Shown here: positions 12,873 to 29,647 of the stretch, one piece after another
Numbering within the stretch: position 1 is the first letter of the stretch
Layout of the letters: the number at the start of each line of letters is the position of its first letter
Origin: Streblospio benedicti
Lineage: Eukaryota > Annelida > Polychaeta > Spionida > Spionidae
Reading direction: 5' to 3'
Length of the DNA: 64,000 bases
NCBI GenBank assembly: GCA_019095985.1
Contig: CM032660.1
Location: 51,766,382-51,830,381 of the forward strand
Position numbers and translations under genes: made by a program
The notes under the pieces: generated by a model
What the model was told of the DNA's origin: nothing
Database searches by the model: none
The model's input: the letters and a program-made list of their open reading frames with translations, nothing else

Positions 12873-13539
12873 GAACACCAATGTAATATTTCTCTTGAGA
12901 CACACCAAACAGATGTTACAGGATTCAAGAAATATTATCTTCAGTGCTAGAAAACATTAAGTCTCATGAAAACCCTTAGCCATTCAGATGAACGTTGATA
13001 TGGATTTATTTCTGGGATTGTTTCTTTCTGTTTATAGGTATTTGTGACCTTCACCTGGTGCCACTATTTATTAGAATCGAACTTTGGCAATGTGATTTCA
13101 AATGAGCATAGCCACTTCTGTATACACACAAGTTACTCCGAGTCTAAACATATACGCTATCTCATCGTTATTCTTTAAGCTCATTTTGTAATATTAGCTA
13201 CCCATCTTCACCATAACTGCACAGTTCTCTATCTCCACTTGAAAACATATGCAGGGTTCAAAGAATTTGATGGACACCAATAGAAACCAATACCTTGTCA
13301 TTTTGGCGAGACTTTCGTTGTTTTCGCAATAACTTCTTCGGCCCTTGAATCATGGATAAAGAAACCCAGGATGATCTAAATATACATTCAGTTATATACA
13401 GGGTTGTGTGAAGACAATATGGAGCAAATATCTATCAATAGGTAATACATGTGGAAACGTTGATAGGGACAGTGTACATTCTGGGTCACTCCAAGCCGTT
13501 CGTCTAATCAGGGAGGCGTAAAACAAGCCGATCACTCAG

Positions 13540-13815
13540 ACGACACGCGTGCAGTGATCGGCTGATGCGTCTCCGGCGTCGCCGCCAATACGGATTAGGA
13601 CAAAGCTGCGCGCATGCGTCAAACTACGACAGCTCGGCGCTATAGTTGTACATCGTTTTTTCCCGCGTAATGGGACCAGCAAGCAGCGGTCATAACGTCC
13701 TCTTTTCGGCGAGACGGGGCTCAGTGACCTCTGACCCAGAAGTGAGCCTCGGTTTGGAGATTGGCGTGATCGGGGCCTCAGTAAAGCTCCTGTCTGACAG
13801 TGACGAATTCTAATT
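13540..13815. promoter_or_regulatory. CpG-rich segment with NRF1-like palindrome; candidate promoter
   Basis: This block is much richer in CG dinucleotides than its flanks and contains TGCGCGCATGCGT, which matches the NRF1 core palindrome GCGCATGCGC. Such sites are typical of CpG-type promoters. No exon can be attached on either side, so the gene it would serve is unknown. A 140-codon minus-strand frame (13536-13958) crosses it but has no recognisable domain. Confidence 0.35.
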
Positions 13816-13959
13816 ATTTCCGGTGGTTTACAGCGAGCGTTATATAGGATGTGTTTGATAACAGTTGGTGGAAAGGATGACTCCGGCCCCAAGATGATTG
13901 TGATGTACAAAAAAAATACATGACAACGACCGCAATACCACAAGTGAAGCAGCTGCAAA

Positions 13960-18531
<4,572 letters not shown>

Positions 18532-18573
18532 GGGGGTAGCATTGTGCCTGAATGTGATGCAGGCGTAAGTATA

Positions 18574-18660
18574 TGTAACAAGTGTGCCAATGACCTGGTG
18601 TAAAATGTGAAGACGTGGGTACAAGCCTTTATTTAGGACTGTAAACACCACATTTATATT
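18574..18660 (+). mobile_element. SINE 3' tail fragment
   Basis: GTGTGCCAATGACC followed by AAAATGTGAAG and CACATTTA matches the reverse complement of 19346-19450. It is therefore a headless copy of the SINE in opposite orientation, right beside the TG run. Confidence 0.6.
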
Positions 18661-19345
18661 TACATTTGAATTGACCTACTACCAAAGTAGGCAACACAGC
18701 CCTCTGTAATCATAGACCCCACGTAAGTGATACCTAATGGAAGGGGTCTATTGATTACGGGTAATCAGATAGCGGCTTTAAAGATTCGCCCTACAAGACG
18801 AGGACAGCTCAGTAGAAGGAATACCTCCCTGATTAGTTTACTGGTTCATTGTATGTGGTTACATGTATATGACAGATCCCCAATTGGGCTCATAACAAGC
18901 ATATACAGTGACCATTTCTACAGTCACATCATTCTTTGGGTTTAGATCCTTTCAGGGAGCCTATATTTAGAGACCATCATAGTTAATATACCACTTTGGT
19001 ATGAGGTGGGAAAGGTGCACAACGCATTAAGTCATTATACGGTTCTCCTATTCTGGTATGATTAAATTACAAAGTAAATTAGCATATTGTTTAATATAAA
19101 CCGAAGTGTCACTGGAAGAATATGCTCTCAACAGCTCTAACGTGTAGGTCGCTCAACTTTATTGACCTCACCCTGTAAGATAGATGCTGCTGTAACTATA
19201 AGAAGACCTATGAAGACAGATTATACGCTGCCCACTGCTGGCGTATCACTTACTGCGGTGGCGTGTTATCTGGGTTAGTGGCGATGACGTAGGCTAAACA
19301 GAGACGCTTATCATTCTTCGACTCTCCTAATCCTCACGTTGGTTT

Positions 19346-19655
19346 GTAATACACAAAAACGTCAATGTCAATGTAAATGTGTTGGTGAATAGTCGTGGTC
19401 CAAGCCTTGCTAGGAGGACTTCACATTAAAAACCTGGTCATTGGCACACAATTCACTGACACAATCACTCACTGACTCGTTCAACCCAATGACCTGTACC
19501 TAATCAACGTGTAGGTGCCACTGAGTATTAGGTGTGCAATAATCTAGCTATTAATTTGCTTTACACCCACGATCAGATCCGACCGGGAATCGAACCCACG
19601 ACCTTCTGGTCACGAGTCCAACTCCCTATCCACTCGGCTTCAGAGACACACCCTG
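19346..19655 (-). mobile_element. tRNA-derived SINE, near complete
   Basis: On the minus strand: A box GCCGAGTGGATAGG, B box GGTTCGATTCCC about 45 bp later, then a tRNA-unrelated body. The body contains TAGGTACAGGTCATTGGGTT and a 3' end with ACATTTACATTGACATTGAC. Related copies: 53815-54030 (-), 18574-18660 (+, tail), 10908-10980 (+, head). Confidence 0.75.
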
Positions 19656-19659
19656 AATC

Positions 19660-22440
19660 ATACAAACTGTACACTTCTCGATTGCCCCAGATTGCAAGCC
19701 AGTCTGGATCTTGTGACGACAATATTTATCAGTAGGGGTAGCTATAAACTAGGGACTGTGTGGAGTCGGAGGTCTTACCAGCCCGAGGCTTTAGCGAGAA
19801 CAATTTACATTAATAGGCTTCCATTATCGTGGGTCACCTTACAATTCATCAAGAGTATTGACATACAATTGCAGTACTGTCTCCAACGCTGCAATTTTCT
19901 GTAGTATGGGATCAGGAATTAGACTCTAGTTGTAGCGACGAAATCTAAAATCAAAGGATGTCCTTTGAAATAACTTTGTAGAACACCGGACCAGGTGAAA
20001 GTGGTAGTCAGTTGTGGGTGTCCAGTCCTAAGATGAGTTGGACAAGAATTAATTTTGAGTATATAAGTTCTTTGGAGACACTTTCACCTCTTCTAACATA
20101 AACACCGTTAACGGCATATGCATTATTAAAAGCTACACACACTCGTATTGCGTGGTGGCCATATTCTAAAGTGCCTTAAAAAGCATTATAGCTATAATTG
20201 ACCACACAGCATCTGTCTGCAGCGTCCAGTAGATGTATAGACTCTCGCCGGGTGTCGTCTGTGATATGAGGAGACCGCGCGAGAGTTCACGAGAGGACGA
20301 CGCTCCTCAGATAGAGGCCATCACCTGGTGGGACAAGATGGCAGACACACATGTGCGTTCAGCTTGATTGCGTATATATCAAAGTGTTTTCTAATTGAGG
20401 CTGAACACAATTTGGAGCAAGTTAAGAATGCGGCTACAGAAGCGGATGTCATAGGATAATGAGTATAGTTTATTATCAGAATTAGGTTTTGATGAACTCA
20501 TCAGAATCTAATTCAAAATACGTTTTTTGTCATCATTATGGCAATTACATGTAGTAATATTTTTAGGTAAATAAAACAACGGATAATTGCGAGCCACGCA
20601 AAATAAAAGCAGCTCTGCACAAATTGCATGAAAGTATGGAAAGTAGTGAAAAAGTGGCAATTTAAGTGGATCGTACACCTGAATATGTATGTTTTCTTTT
20701 CGGAATGAGCTTCCCATCAATTAGGACGTTGTTTTTATATATTTAATGCCCATTAGTCTGTAACTATGAGGTGTTTCTCCACTAAGTGGTATGATGGACT
20801 GTTCTATGGATTATGGATGGGATAGGTGATGCAAAGTGTGAGGATATTGTCATTCACGGGGTTTATTTTAGGCTACTAATTGGTGTGAAGCATCTGTTCA
20901 TCATTCTGTGGAAATTATTCTGTTATAATTGGACACTTATGAGGGAGAAGTGCAACATTGTGGTGTAATTATCTCTATTCGGGATATATCTAAGGGTATT
21001 CAATGTGCGCCATTTAGTCGATATATTTTTAAACCATCCAATAGGCAACATCAAAGCTTTTTTGTTATTTTTTAAACCGTGCAAATGTTCCATGTGGTTT
21101 GCTATCTCGCTCCTTTGAAATTTCTCACCATGAAGGCCAGAAATACGACGTACATTATGAAATTACCGCTTCTATAGGTTTCTTTTACTGTTGTGTTGCG
21201 TGAGTAACTATACTTAATAATTGTCCGAAGAAAATCAAACTGCCAAAAGCCTTATTGATAAAAGGTATATGCATGTACATTACAAAGTACATACATTGAA
21301 TGCTTTAAAAAAATGAACCTCGAATTCATACCAAGACTGCGTTGTGAAAACACGCTTATGTAACATTACAGCGCATTTGAAATGTTGTCTTATGTAATAC
21401 AGTGCATAGTGATGTCATCCCAATGTGTTACGCTATTTCAAACGATATCACGGGATGCAGGATGGAGCTATATTTGTACCCCAGCAATACTAAGATATCT
21501 CATTTTCTGCCTATTCTTGCTGCGCTATCGCATATTGTATTATAAGATATATTCAGAATGTATTGTAACGTTATATCCCATCGTCACCTCACGACAATCC
21601 CTTTTTACACTGCATATATACCACATTATAATATATATTTTCAAAAAGTTGTAGATTGAATAATACTCCAGCAAAATAATTAATAGATGATGAACTATAC
21701 ATGAAACATGCTTATAGCATGTGAAAGAAGCAACAACATCATAGATTGTATTTTGAAAACCGACTATTAAATATATCTGTGCTGCTTCCACTTGCAGTTT
21801 GACGTTTTTGATTGTCCACAGACATATAAAGTTCGTGTACTGTGGAGACAAAATCTGTATTGTGTTTCTCCCTCTGCTACGCTGTAATAACCAAGTTCAT
21901 CAAACTTACTACTAGATGTTATAAGACCACAGAGAAAGTTACCATTCAAATTGCACATGAGTAGAAGCAATTTGGTAAACATGGCATTTGAATGCTTCCA
22001 GCACGCTTTTCAATCAGTGCATTCTGTCAAACAGCCATTGACATTCTTTTTCATAAAAGAAGCAGGTTTCGCAAATTGATTTTGATTGTGTTCAGCCGTG
22101 CTAAATCTAGATCTAAACATGGGGCCATTATGGTCGTGTTAGTGCAAACAGGACACTACAGTGGAGACACTATATATACATGCTGTGATTTGAAAATACG
22201 GGACAGTCATCAATTAGGGGATGCTGTAGGCATTGTGGACCCTCCAGGGGACTCATCCACGCCTAGTTTTGACCATTAAGAGTTAGATTGGAGGCCGTGT
22301 GTGTTATTACATTTTGCTCACATCTGGATCCACATGTCCCCTTCATGGCATTCGTGTAGGTTCGATGATTCTGCTTGTATAGACCATCAAAGTCCACCCA
22401 CTGACCACTGACTGACCACACAATAATCGTGCTTGGTTGT
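19660..22440. other. Gene-free AT-rich stretch
   Basis: I find no exon-like block. A short G/C-rich patch at about 20230-20340 has no open frame with splice signals that I trust. Confidence 0.4.
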
Positions 22441-22442
22441 TT

Positions 22443-22545
22443 TTCTTTTACAGAACTGAGGGTCGAGCTGTTTGACCACTCTTTGACCACTCACTGACCA
22501 TGCTGTCATTTTTCTGTTGCAGGACCGAGGGGTCGAGTTGGTCAG
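22443..22545 (+). repeat. Tandem duplication of an intron 3' end and exon start
   Basis: TTTTACAG followed by AACTGAGGGTCGAGCTG (about 22445-22470) is repeated 69 bp later as GTTGCAG followed by GACCGAGGGGTCGAGTTGG. The second is the apparent functional acceptor of the exon at 22523; the first is a decayed copy carrying its own AG. Confidence 0.6.
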
Positions 22546-22616
22546 TGAACACAGATGTGAATCTGACCAATGACGACGCGAGTCTCAATCTGACCGCGCT
22601 GCTCCACATTCTCAAG
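22523..22616 (+). CDS. Orphan internal exon, protein unknown (partial)
   Basis: A 94-bp block lies between a pyrimidine-rich tract ending TTGCAG and a strong donor, CTCAAG/GTAAGC. In the open frame it reads one split codon and then 31 residues starting TEGSSWSVNTDVNLTNDDAS and ending LNLTALLHILK, with three N-glycosylation-type sequons or near sequons. It enters in phase 2 and leaves in phase 0. Third positions are C/G-rich like the real genes further right. I do not recognise the family and cannot find partner exons on either side, so it could belong to a gene with large introns or be an isolated relic of a duplicated gene. Confidence 0.45.
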
Positions 22617-23383
22617 GTAAGCCGAGATAGGAGGCGCCCACTAACCCATAATACCCACCCGCAGGTAGCTCCACGTGAACTGAGGAAACCCCGATGATGA
22701 TTAGGATGAAACGTGTGCAGTTGATTTGCTTACAGTGTTATGCAGGGGAGATTGCTTTTGATTGGTTGCAGGCACCAGTAACTTAATTCATACTCACTCT
22801 GGCTTTTATATATATGGGCCAGTTAACAGCAGTGATTGGAAAATACTGGTTGTTACAGTCTACATGTACTAAGGGTCTCTTTTATAGGGATTAAGGGATT
22901 CTTTTATATATGTTCTTGGTGTTTTACTGTGACTGTGGAAGCACTTACTATACTGCATTGAATATAAATATGAGTACAATACACTTGTTTCAGGTAATAA
23001 AATATACTGATTTCAAACTAAAAGCATGCATAAGTTACCATGTGTAATCTGTACTTGAAAATCATCAATATGATGAGCTGCTTTTTTAAACGGTTCTTCT
23101 TTTAATTATATTATTACACATATATATCCCAAGTTGAAGATTTGTCTACCTACATGTATTGTAATCGAGTTTCCATTGACGTTAACGTAGCGCTCTTTAT
23201 GAAAATTATGGATAAAACAACTCTTAAAAATCTTGAAATCTTTGCACCACCAACATGTACACATGACGTGTTTATCACATACATGATTTAGTCTATAGCT
23301 GGTTCTGTAACACCTGCTCGTGTTGACACTGCTGTAGGTAGCTTCTAAATCACCTGCCAGATGAGAAACTCATGTCGCGGGGC

Positions 23384-23612
23384 GGGTTTTAAAGGAGGTG
23401 TGAGGTTTGGATTAAATGGTTAAAATAGGGATGTGGGGGAATGGACCACACGAAGAGGGATGTGGGGTTTTAATGAAGTGGGATGTGTGGAAAACGACTT
23501 AACATTTGTGGGATAATGGAAAAAATGCCCCCAAAATAGAGATGTAGGAAATTATACTAACATTTATAGGGGTGCATGGTTTCTTGACCCCTTATAACAA
23601 CCCCCTTCCTTA
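23384..23612. repeat. Purine-rich degenerate array (inverse of 10301-10505)
   Basis: Repeats of 'AGGGATGTGGGG', 'GGGATGTGTGG' and 'TAGAGATGTAGG' at about 30-40 bp spacing, each followed by an A/T-rich half. It is the reverse-complement theme of the array at 10301-10505. Confidence 0.6.
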
Positions 23613-24260
23613 TGTAGGAAATAATCCCAATTAAACATCTAGTCTGTGAACAGCGACTGCTTTACCACTGCTGATTCGGCTTTATTTATCTGAAATATCT
23701 GACCCTAGCAGACTGTGGGTCCTACAAGGGCATTGGCCTTGATTGTGTGCTCCCATAGTTTTTGCGGAATGTGGTCCATGTGGTCCATATTGTGGTCCAC
23801 ATGATTATTGGAAATATTGCCATTGATCAAACATGTAATTACCAAATGCAACAGACACAAGCACACATTTACCACATAGGCGCATATCTTGAAATGTCGT
23901 TTGATTTCCATTTCACCATTCTGTCACACTAGATGTGTTCAGAGGCAAGCGATCAATAATGCTATTAGCCAGTCAGGTAGATATCACAGTGAAATTGTTT
24001 ATATGAAAGAATTGGGTGATGTACGCGTGGCATGTGTCTCACAAATTATTGTAATGGCGCGATTTGTCAGATCGTCTCATTGAATATTCTGCGTATCAGT
24101 AATGGCATCTGCGGAACATGTTTATTGATTTGTAAAAGAATCAAATGGTTTGTTGTTTTTGTGCATGCAATTTGCTTTTCTATTTACGCTTTTGGTCCAA
24201 GTATAAAGTGATTCCCAAGCACGCAATTGTCATCCGCATATATAGAGGGATGACGTTTCC

Positions 24261-24380
24261 GAGGCAAATCCATGGGGCGTGCGCCCCCTTTTATTCCCCT
24301 TTTTGTATGCCTTTGAGAATGCAGAAACCATAAAATCCATTGGTTGCAACCCTCCATTTGATTCACATACCTGGATTTGC
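24261..24380. mobile_element. MITE with 'GAGGCAAATCCATGGGG' ends
   Basis: GAGGCAAATCCATGG at the left and CCTGGATTTGCTC at the right are imperfect inverted repeats. The internal GGCGTGCGCCCCC and CATAAAATCCATT match the layout of 8853-9010. Confidence 0.6.
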
Positions 24381-24529
24381 TCATGTGTTTTGAACAATCT
24401 ATTGTCAACAACTTTCTATTGTACAGGAGAGTAGAGCTTCTCCAATAGATTTAGTCATTAGTGGCACTTGTTTTCTCTATGAATCCTCTCAAGAAATGTA
24501 TATAAGTGCTTTAAATGGTAATGCTTTTG

Positions 24530-24705
24530 TGGACCTGGGTATATATCATTATATGTAGTTGAGTCATTAGTCGTATGACTCCAAAGCATGCTATGACTAT
24601 ATACCATTTTGTCTGATTGGATTCGAACCCGTGACCATATGGGGCCAAATCGCATTGACTTGCAGTTCAGGCTAACTCACAAGTCAACACTACCACAGGA
24701 CGAAC
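24530..24705 (-). mobile_element. Second type of tRNA-derived SINE
   Basis: On the minus strand TGGTAGTGTTGACTTG (A box) and a perfect B box GGTTCGAATCC are spaced as in a tRNA and followed by an unrelated tail. The head differs from the SINE at 19346, so this is a separate family. Confidence 0.6.
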
Positions 24706-25827
24706 TTTAAAAACCATAGTCATCGATGGTAGTTTTCTGAGAGAATTGTAATATTTCATACTTCATATGGGAAATCAATCATAGCGCTATATAAGTGTTT
24801 CTACTGATTATTTATGTGCATTGATTAATCTTCACACATCGTTCAGTAGTTCAATTTCCTTCAGATGAAACATCTACAGCTATGTTGTTGTCTCTTGAAG
24901 CTATGCTGACACTTAATAATTGCACACAATGAAACAGTACTGTTGCTTTGAGGTGTTCATTCATTTAGAACTCGGTGTAATGCAGTAGATACCTGATACA
25001 TCCACAGCAGGAAGATAAACTGTCAGGAATCAGGTACCATACCACATAGACTTTAATGCCCAATATATGATTCATGCTTATCTCCCATCACAGTCTGCTC
25101 TCAGTCGCCAGTAGTATTAAGATTTTTTTTTATTTCCTATGAGCAGCCACTGTTACATTCTCATTGACTGTTTAGCTAGAAATGATCATTGTTGTTAATA
25201 GTATTAAACGAATCTTTTAAATATAAGGTCTTTTGAAAGACTACGAATCGGAATTCAAGTGTGTTATTTCAAAGATGTCGTATGTTCTGTCTGAAGTTTA
25301 CAATGCCGATTAATTTGCAATTATATTAGTGTTGATTAATACATATTGAAAGGTTAAATGTATAATGATTACTGCATGAGCCAGCATGAAATGTCAGTGC
25401 ACTTCGCCACTGAAGAAACATAAATTTCATTAATATTGGAAATAGCAACATATGCATTTCTCCATATCATTTAGATGAAAACTGGAAGCGTTTAGTGTCA
25501 TCAGCGCTGCCATATAATCCATATTTGTTTCCACCATTCCAATGGATTACGCCGCCCAGGGACCGTCATCTATTGCCGCTCTCAGCTTGCACAATTTGTT
25601 TCTCTCCGCACTGAGCAAAGCATTTTACACCACAATTGTCAATTATAGAAGACCAATACATTATGGTGCCATGTTAGCAAACACGTTCAATGTTTTACAA
25701 GCCACTTCTGAATGTCTGAATAGTAGGGCCAAGTTAGACTAAATTGGATATAAAAATACTGATGGCTTTTAGCATCATGAATTTATCAATGATAATTAGC
25801 ATCATTATTTTGTTTTTGAAAGGAGGA

Positions 25828-25883
25828 TCTTCTTCTTCTTCTTCCTCTTCATCCTCTTCTTCCTCTTCTTCCTCTTCTTCCTC
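25828..25883. repeat. TTC/TCC microsatellite
   Basis: An imperfect (CTT/CTC)n run of about 55 bp; frames over it read poly-Ser or poly-Glu and are not supported as coding. Confidence 0.9.
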
Positions 25884-26479
25884 CTGTTCATCAAAACCTT
25901 GCACTACACACACACACCAACACCACGTACAGAAAAATACGCACTCAACCAATTTTCAAATCCCCTCTCTTTCCCTACCAATTTTCAAATTCCCTCCCTT
26001 TCCCTTCCTTTCTTTTCTTTCTACTTCTAATCCTGCAACCATTATCTGCCTCCCCCTGTATAATGGGATTGTGCCTCCTGATCCGGGCCTCTATCTGGTT
26101 ACATTAGCCCACTGATGGATGGTGTCGCCGGCTACACGGCTTTCACATTCCCACCTTACGTAGTTACTCAATTATTTTTGGCTTTAGAATGGGAGTGTCA
26201 TACATTTATGGCAAAACATTCCATTACAGCTGTGCGTGTTTCAGCATATCTGATTGGCTAGGTACACGCATATTATATGTTACTCATCCGGAATACCCAT
26301 ATGTTGGTGGAGCCTTTTGCACTTCAGTTTGAACTGCAAATCCAAAACGCGATTAGCCTACCTGCCTACATGTATGTTTAAACTCTGATTCAATATTATA
26401 TTGGGTCATGTTGAAATGATAGGAACACATGGTACTTGATTTCAAGTGGTATGTCTATGGAGTTTCACTGCTGTCTCAT

Positions 26480-26640
26480 CACGGTGATTTCACTCAAGGA
26501 CTTTAAATCAAGAAACACGTCTTATGCTGATAGACCATTTCAGACAGCAGCACCTAAATTATTGAATGAATGAAAGCCTCTTTTCATTTTTAAACCCCAG
26601 TTAAAAGACCATTTGTTTAAGGAGGTCTGCAAGCGCACAC
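26480..26640 (+). mobile_element. LINE (non-LTR retrotransposon) 3' fragment, CR1/L2/Jockey-type ORF2 tail
   Basis: The plus strand encodes, across two frames, DRPFQTAAPKLLNE and then FIFKPQLKDHLFKE. These match the conserved C-terminal tail after the reverse transcriptase domain of CR1/L2/Jockey-like LINEs (R.F..AAP.LWN.LP ... FK..LK.HLF). The piece is 5'-truncated to the tail only, has one stop and one frame shift, and is plainly dead. The family name within that group is uncertain. Confidence 0.65.
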
Positions 26641-26649
26641 GATCATTTA

Positions 26650-28410
26650 TTAGAATATGCACTATAACCATATGGCTGTAGGTTGTAGTGTATCCCTATG
26701 AAGATTTAACACAGCAAAACGGTCTCAATAAGCAGGCAGGTGGCTTCTTTATCGAGATTGTGTCAACAGGAAGCTGAACTGTAGATGCACGCACAGACGC
26801 ATCTACCAGTGGCATGCCTCATACGCCACAGACAGTGCTGTTTAATTACCCAGCTCGTGATCCATGCAGGTGGATTGGGGCGGCTAGCAGCTGACGTATG
26901 ATGTTATTTGCTGAAGGCGGAGATGAGCTCTGTAGCGGGGAATTGCTGTCTTTGTCTAATACGACTACTGTAGAACCTCTAATTCAGTCCAATCAAACAG
27001 CCTCTGTTTGTCTCGATTGGTGGCCTGTTTACGAAGGTTGCTGTTGGTTTTACGAGCGTTTGGGACAGGACCAGATTGGACTTTGTTGATACGAGAACCC
27101 ACAAGGGAGATCACACCGAACACTTCACACTTATTGTGTATCCGATGATTTAGCTACGACCAGCAGCCCCAAGGAACGCTTCACATAGTTTCTACTCCAC
27201 ACTTCATACTTCACAATTCACGGTCCATACTTCACAATGGTTAACCTGTTTCTATGCAGATTTCAGCCACACGTGCTAAGTATAGAGAGCTATTTTCTAT
27301 TTTATTTGGCCGTTAACTATCCAAGGCAATTATTTTCTTATTTTCTACTACCTATACTAATTATGAAAACTAAAATCTGAATTTATTTCGCACAAACACG
27401 TGACTCGCCATTGTGGTGTGACCCATTTGTACATGAATATCCAATACGTAAATATACCCATATGTTGTTTCATGACAGCTTACGATGATCATGATATTTA
27501 TTCATTTATCGTAAAGAAAAATTTGAAACCATTATAGAAGTTCATTTATAGTGTAAATCTTACAATTCTAGAGTAAATATAGCAGCATCTACAATGAATT
27601 ATTATAGAATATAGAACCAACACCTTTAATATTTCATTCACATTTTAGTCAAATAGTTTCGACATTGCGGTCATTCTCAGAACATAATGGAAAATGGTCA
27701 AACTTAAATTACAAAACAGGACGGTTTTCAGTATTACATATATAATACAGAATATGAATCACAAAATAACAATAATGCAATAATTTAGAAATACTGCAGC
27801 TAACAGCTGCCTTGCTCACGGAACGAGGATGTCATTCATAACAAACTTGTATTGTGCTTGTTGAAATGAATTTACTATAGAATAAATAGTATGAAAGTTT
27901 GAAAATGAGTGTTAGCTCTCACAATCTGGATTATTTGCTGTAGATAATGCCCTAATGACCCAGTGTATTGAAGGTTAGACTAATAAAGTCTGCAGTCCAC
28001 AGCAGGTGGGCATGAACCAGTGCACCATGACGGCTGCTAGCATCTGTGGACATGCAATACACGAGCAACGGTCATTTTCTCATACATTCTGCTCGGACTT
28101 TCGCTGCGATATAAAGATAAAAAAAGAGCAAATAAAAGCTAGCCAAACATTTTAACACATCTGTTACGCATTCCCTTTGAATATGTTTACAGCTAGCATG
28201 ATGTAAATACCAAAAGGAATAGGCTATATATAAAAGTGGATTCGGCGCTGGGCACCTTCGAAAACCCCATATCTCCCACAAATGTAAATCAATGCCATCA
28301 ATCCATACATAGTATGAGTATGACTCTTATCAGAGTTTGATTTTCGACCACACATATGACTACAACTGCAACAGCAGGTCCAGCAATTGGGGGTTGGAGG
28401 GCAAACGTAG
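26650..28410. other. Gene-free stretch, including likely 3' flank of the fucosyltransferase gene
   Basis: No exon seen. On the minus strand the first exact AATAAA downstream of the fucosyltransferase stop is at 27497-27502, about 0.9 kb away; whether it is used cannot be told. Confidence 0.35.
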
Positions 28411-28417
28411 GACACAC

Positions 28418-29647
28418 TTAATGCATTGGCACCCAGGCCTTGGGAAAGAAATCGGCCAGCTCATGCTCCAGTGTGATCGGTTGGCCAATGTTGAGGTCAT
28501 AGTACACAACGTCCCCGCCAGCGAACCATGCAGCCCACCAGCCAAATGTGCCGTGCGTGATGATGCTATGGTTGCATTGTGACAGCAAAGCCATGTCCTC
28601 TCCGGGGCTGCGGCCCTCGGAAAATGCCACGTCGCTGCTGCCGTTGAAGTAAGCTTTGCACCAGGCGATGTCATCACTGGCCACCACGAAGCGAACGTGA
28701 GGAGCATAGCGCTTGCGGAAGTAGTCCATCGCCGCGAGAGTGTAGTTCACGGGCGGCGGGCGGGCGAAGGCGTCGATGTAGGCCGGTGTGCCAGGCAGCA
28801 CGTCCGTACGTCGCACGTGCACGCCCACGTATGTAGTTGCGATGTTTGGCCCGAACCTCAATGTGCTCAGATATCGTCTGCAAGCATCTACAATTGTGGC
28901 CTTGAACCGGAAAAGCTTTCTTATTTTGCTCTGGATGTCTCCAAAGTATTTCCAGCTTTGCAGCCACTCGCAAACGCGCACATCCTCTTCTGGGAGAGGA
29001 ACAAACGTGGCTTTGTCAAAATAGTATTCGTCCTTGGGCTCACAGATGGTTGTGATGTCAGGAGGAACATCTTGCACTCGATAAGTCCGCTTCTCGGAGG
29101 GCAGGACTTCAAAGTACTCACTCAGCACGCTGCTGGCATGCTGGTCTATTGCCAGTCTTCGTTGGTTCCATGTTGCTATTCCCAAAGCCGATGCCACTTG
29201 AAACATAATATTGCCCAACCTACCTATAGTTTGCATATAAACTGTGTGTTGGTTGTGTGATTCGTAACGAACAGTCCTACTTTGGTTTGAGTTTGGTTGA
29301 ACTGTGCTGGAAGTATTCAATGAAGAGTTCTCATTTGTAAGAGGTGATTGTGCTGATTGTAATCCACGTACAAATGTATCAATTTTGTCAGAACGTCTAT
29401 TAGTAATCCTGGTGACATTGTCTGCCGAAGCATCTTTATTTGAAATCTCGCTACTTGGAGATTTTGATCTTTTGTTGTACAGAATTGGAACACTAGATGA
29501 GTTTATCAGGTTATGATCTGCTGTTGTCTTTGTGTATATGAATACATCATATGTATGAAAAGAGAATGATTTGGTGCTTTTCATTCTATATAGGAATACA
29601 TTTATGCCCATGAACATAATCACCGTTATTATAAACTTGCATTTCAT
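28418..29647 (-). CDS. Galactoside alpha-1,2-L-fucosyltransferase (GT11), intronless
   Basis: 409 residues in one uninterrupted frame. By family knowledge it transfers fucose from GDP-fucose in alpha-1,2 linkage to galactose on glycans in the Golgi. Seen in the sequence: a type II membrane anchor at residues 5-20 behind a short Lys-containing N-terminus; a Ser/Asn-rich stem to about 130; the GT11 signature GRLGNIMFQ at 142-150; the donor-binding motif VHVRRTD at 276-282; and the C-terminal motif from DMALLSQCNHSII to GTFGWWAAWF at 351-375. Eight or so N-x-S/T sequons are present. Length is near the vertebrate FUT1/2 range with a slightly longer stem. All key motifs are intact, so it looks functional. 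It is single-exon, unlike its intron-rich neighbours; GT11 genes in other animals also often have one coding exon. The acceptor substrate cannot be read from sequence. Confidence 0.95.
   Translation of the reverse strand: MKCKFIITVIMFMGINVFLYRMKSTKSFSFHTYDVFIYTKTTADHNLINSSSVPILYNKRSKSPSSEISNKDASADNVTRITNRRSDKIDTFVRGLQSAQSPLTNENSSLNTSSTVQPNSNQSRTVRYESHNQHTVYMQTIGRLGNIMFQVASALGIATWNQRRLAIDQHASSVLSEYFEVLPSEKRTYRVQDVPPDITTICEPKDEYYFDKATFVPLPEEDVRVCEWLQSWKYFGDIQSKIRKLFRFKATIVDACRRYLSTLRFGPNIATTYVGVHVRRTDVLPGTPAYIDAFARPPPVNYTLAAMDYFRKRYAPHVRFVVASDDIAWCKAYFNGSSDVAFSEGRSPGEDMALLSQCNHSIITHGTFGWWAAWFAGGDVVYYDLNIGQPITLEHELADFFPKAWVPMH

Larger units (their letters stand above)
22620..26470. other. Gene-free stretch with repeats
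   Basis: No further exon recognised. It holds the purine-rich array at 23384-23612, a MITE at 24261-24380, a SINE at 24530-24705 and a TTC tract at 25828-25883. Confidence 0.4.

Noticed and set aside
13536-13958. 140-codon minus-strand frame over the CpG-rich block
   Set aside because: GC-rich sequence has few stops; there is no domain, and the composition fits a promoter better than a coding exon.
28697-29260. 187-codon plus-strand frame
   Set aside because: Antisense of the fucosyltransferase gene.
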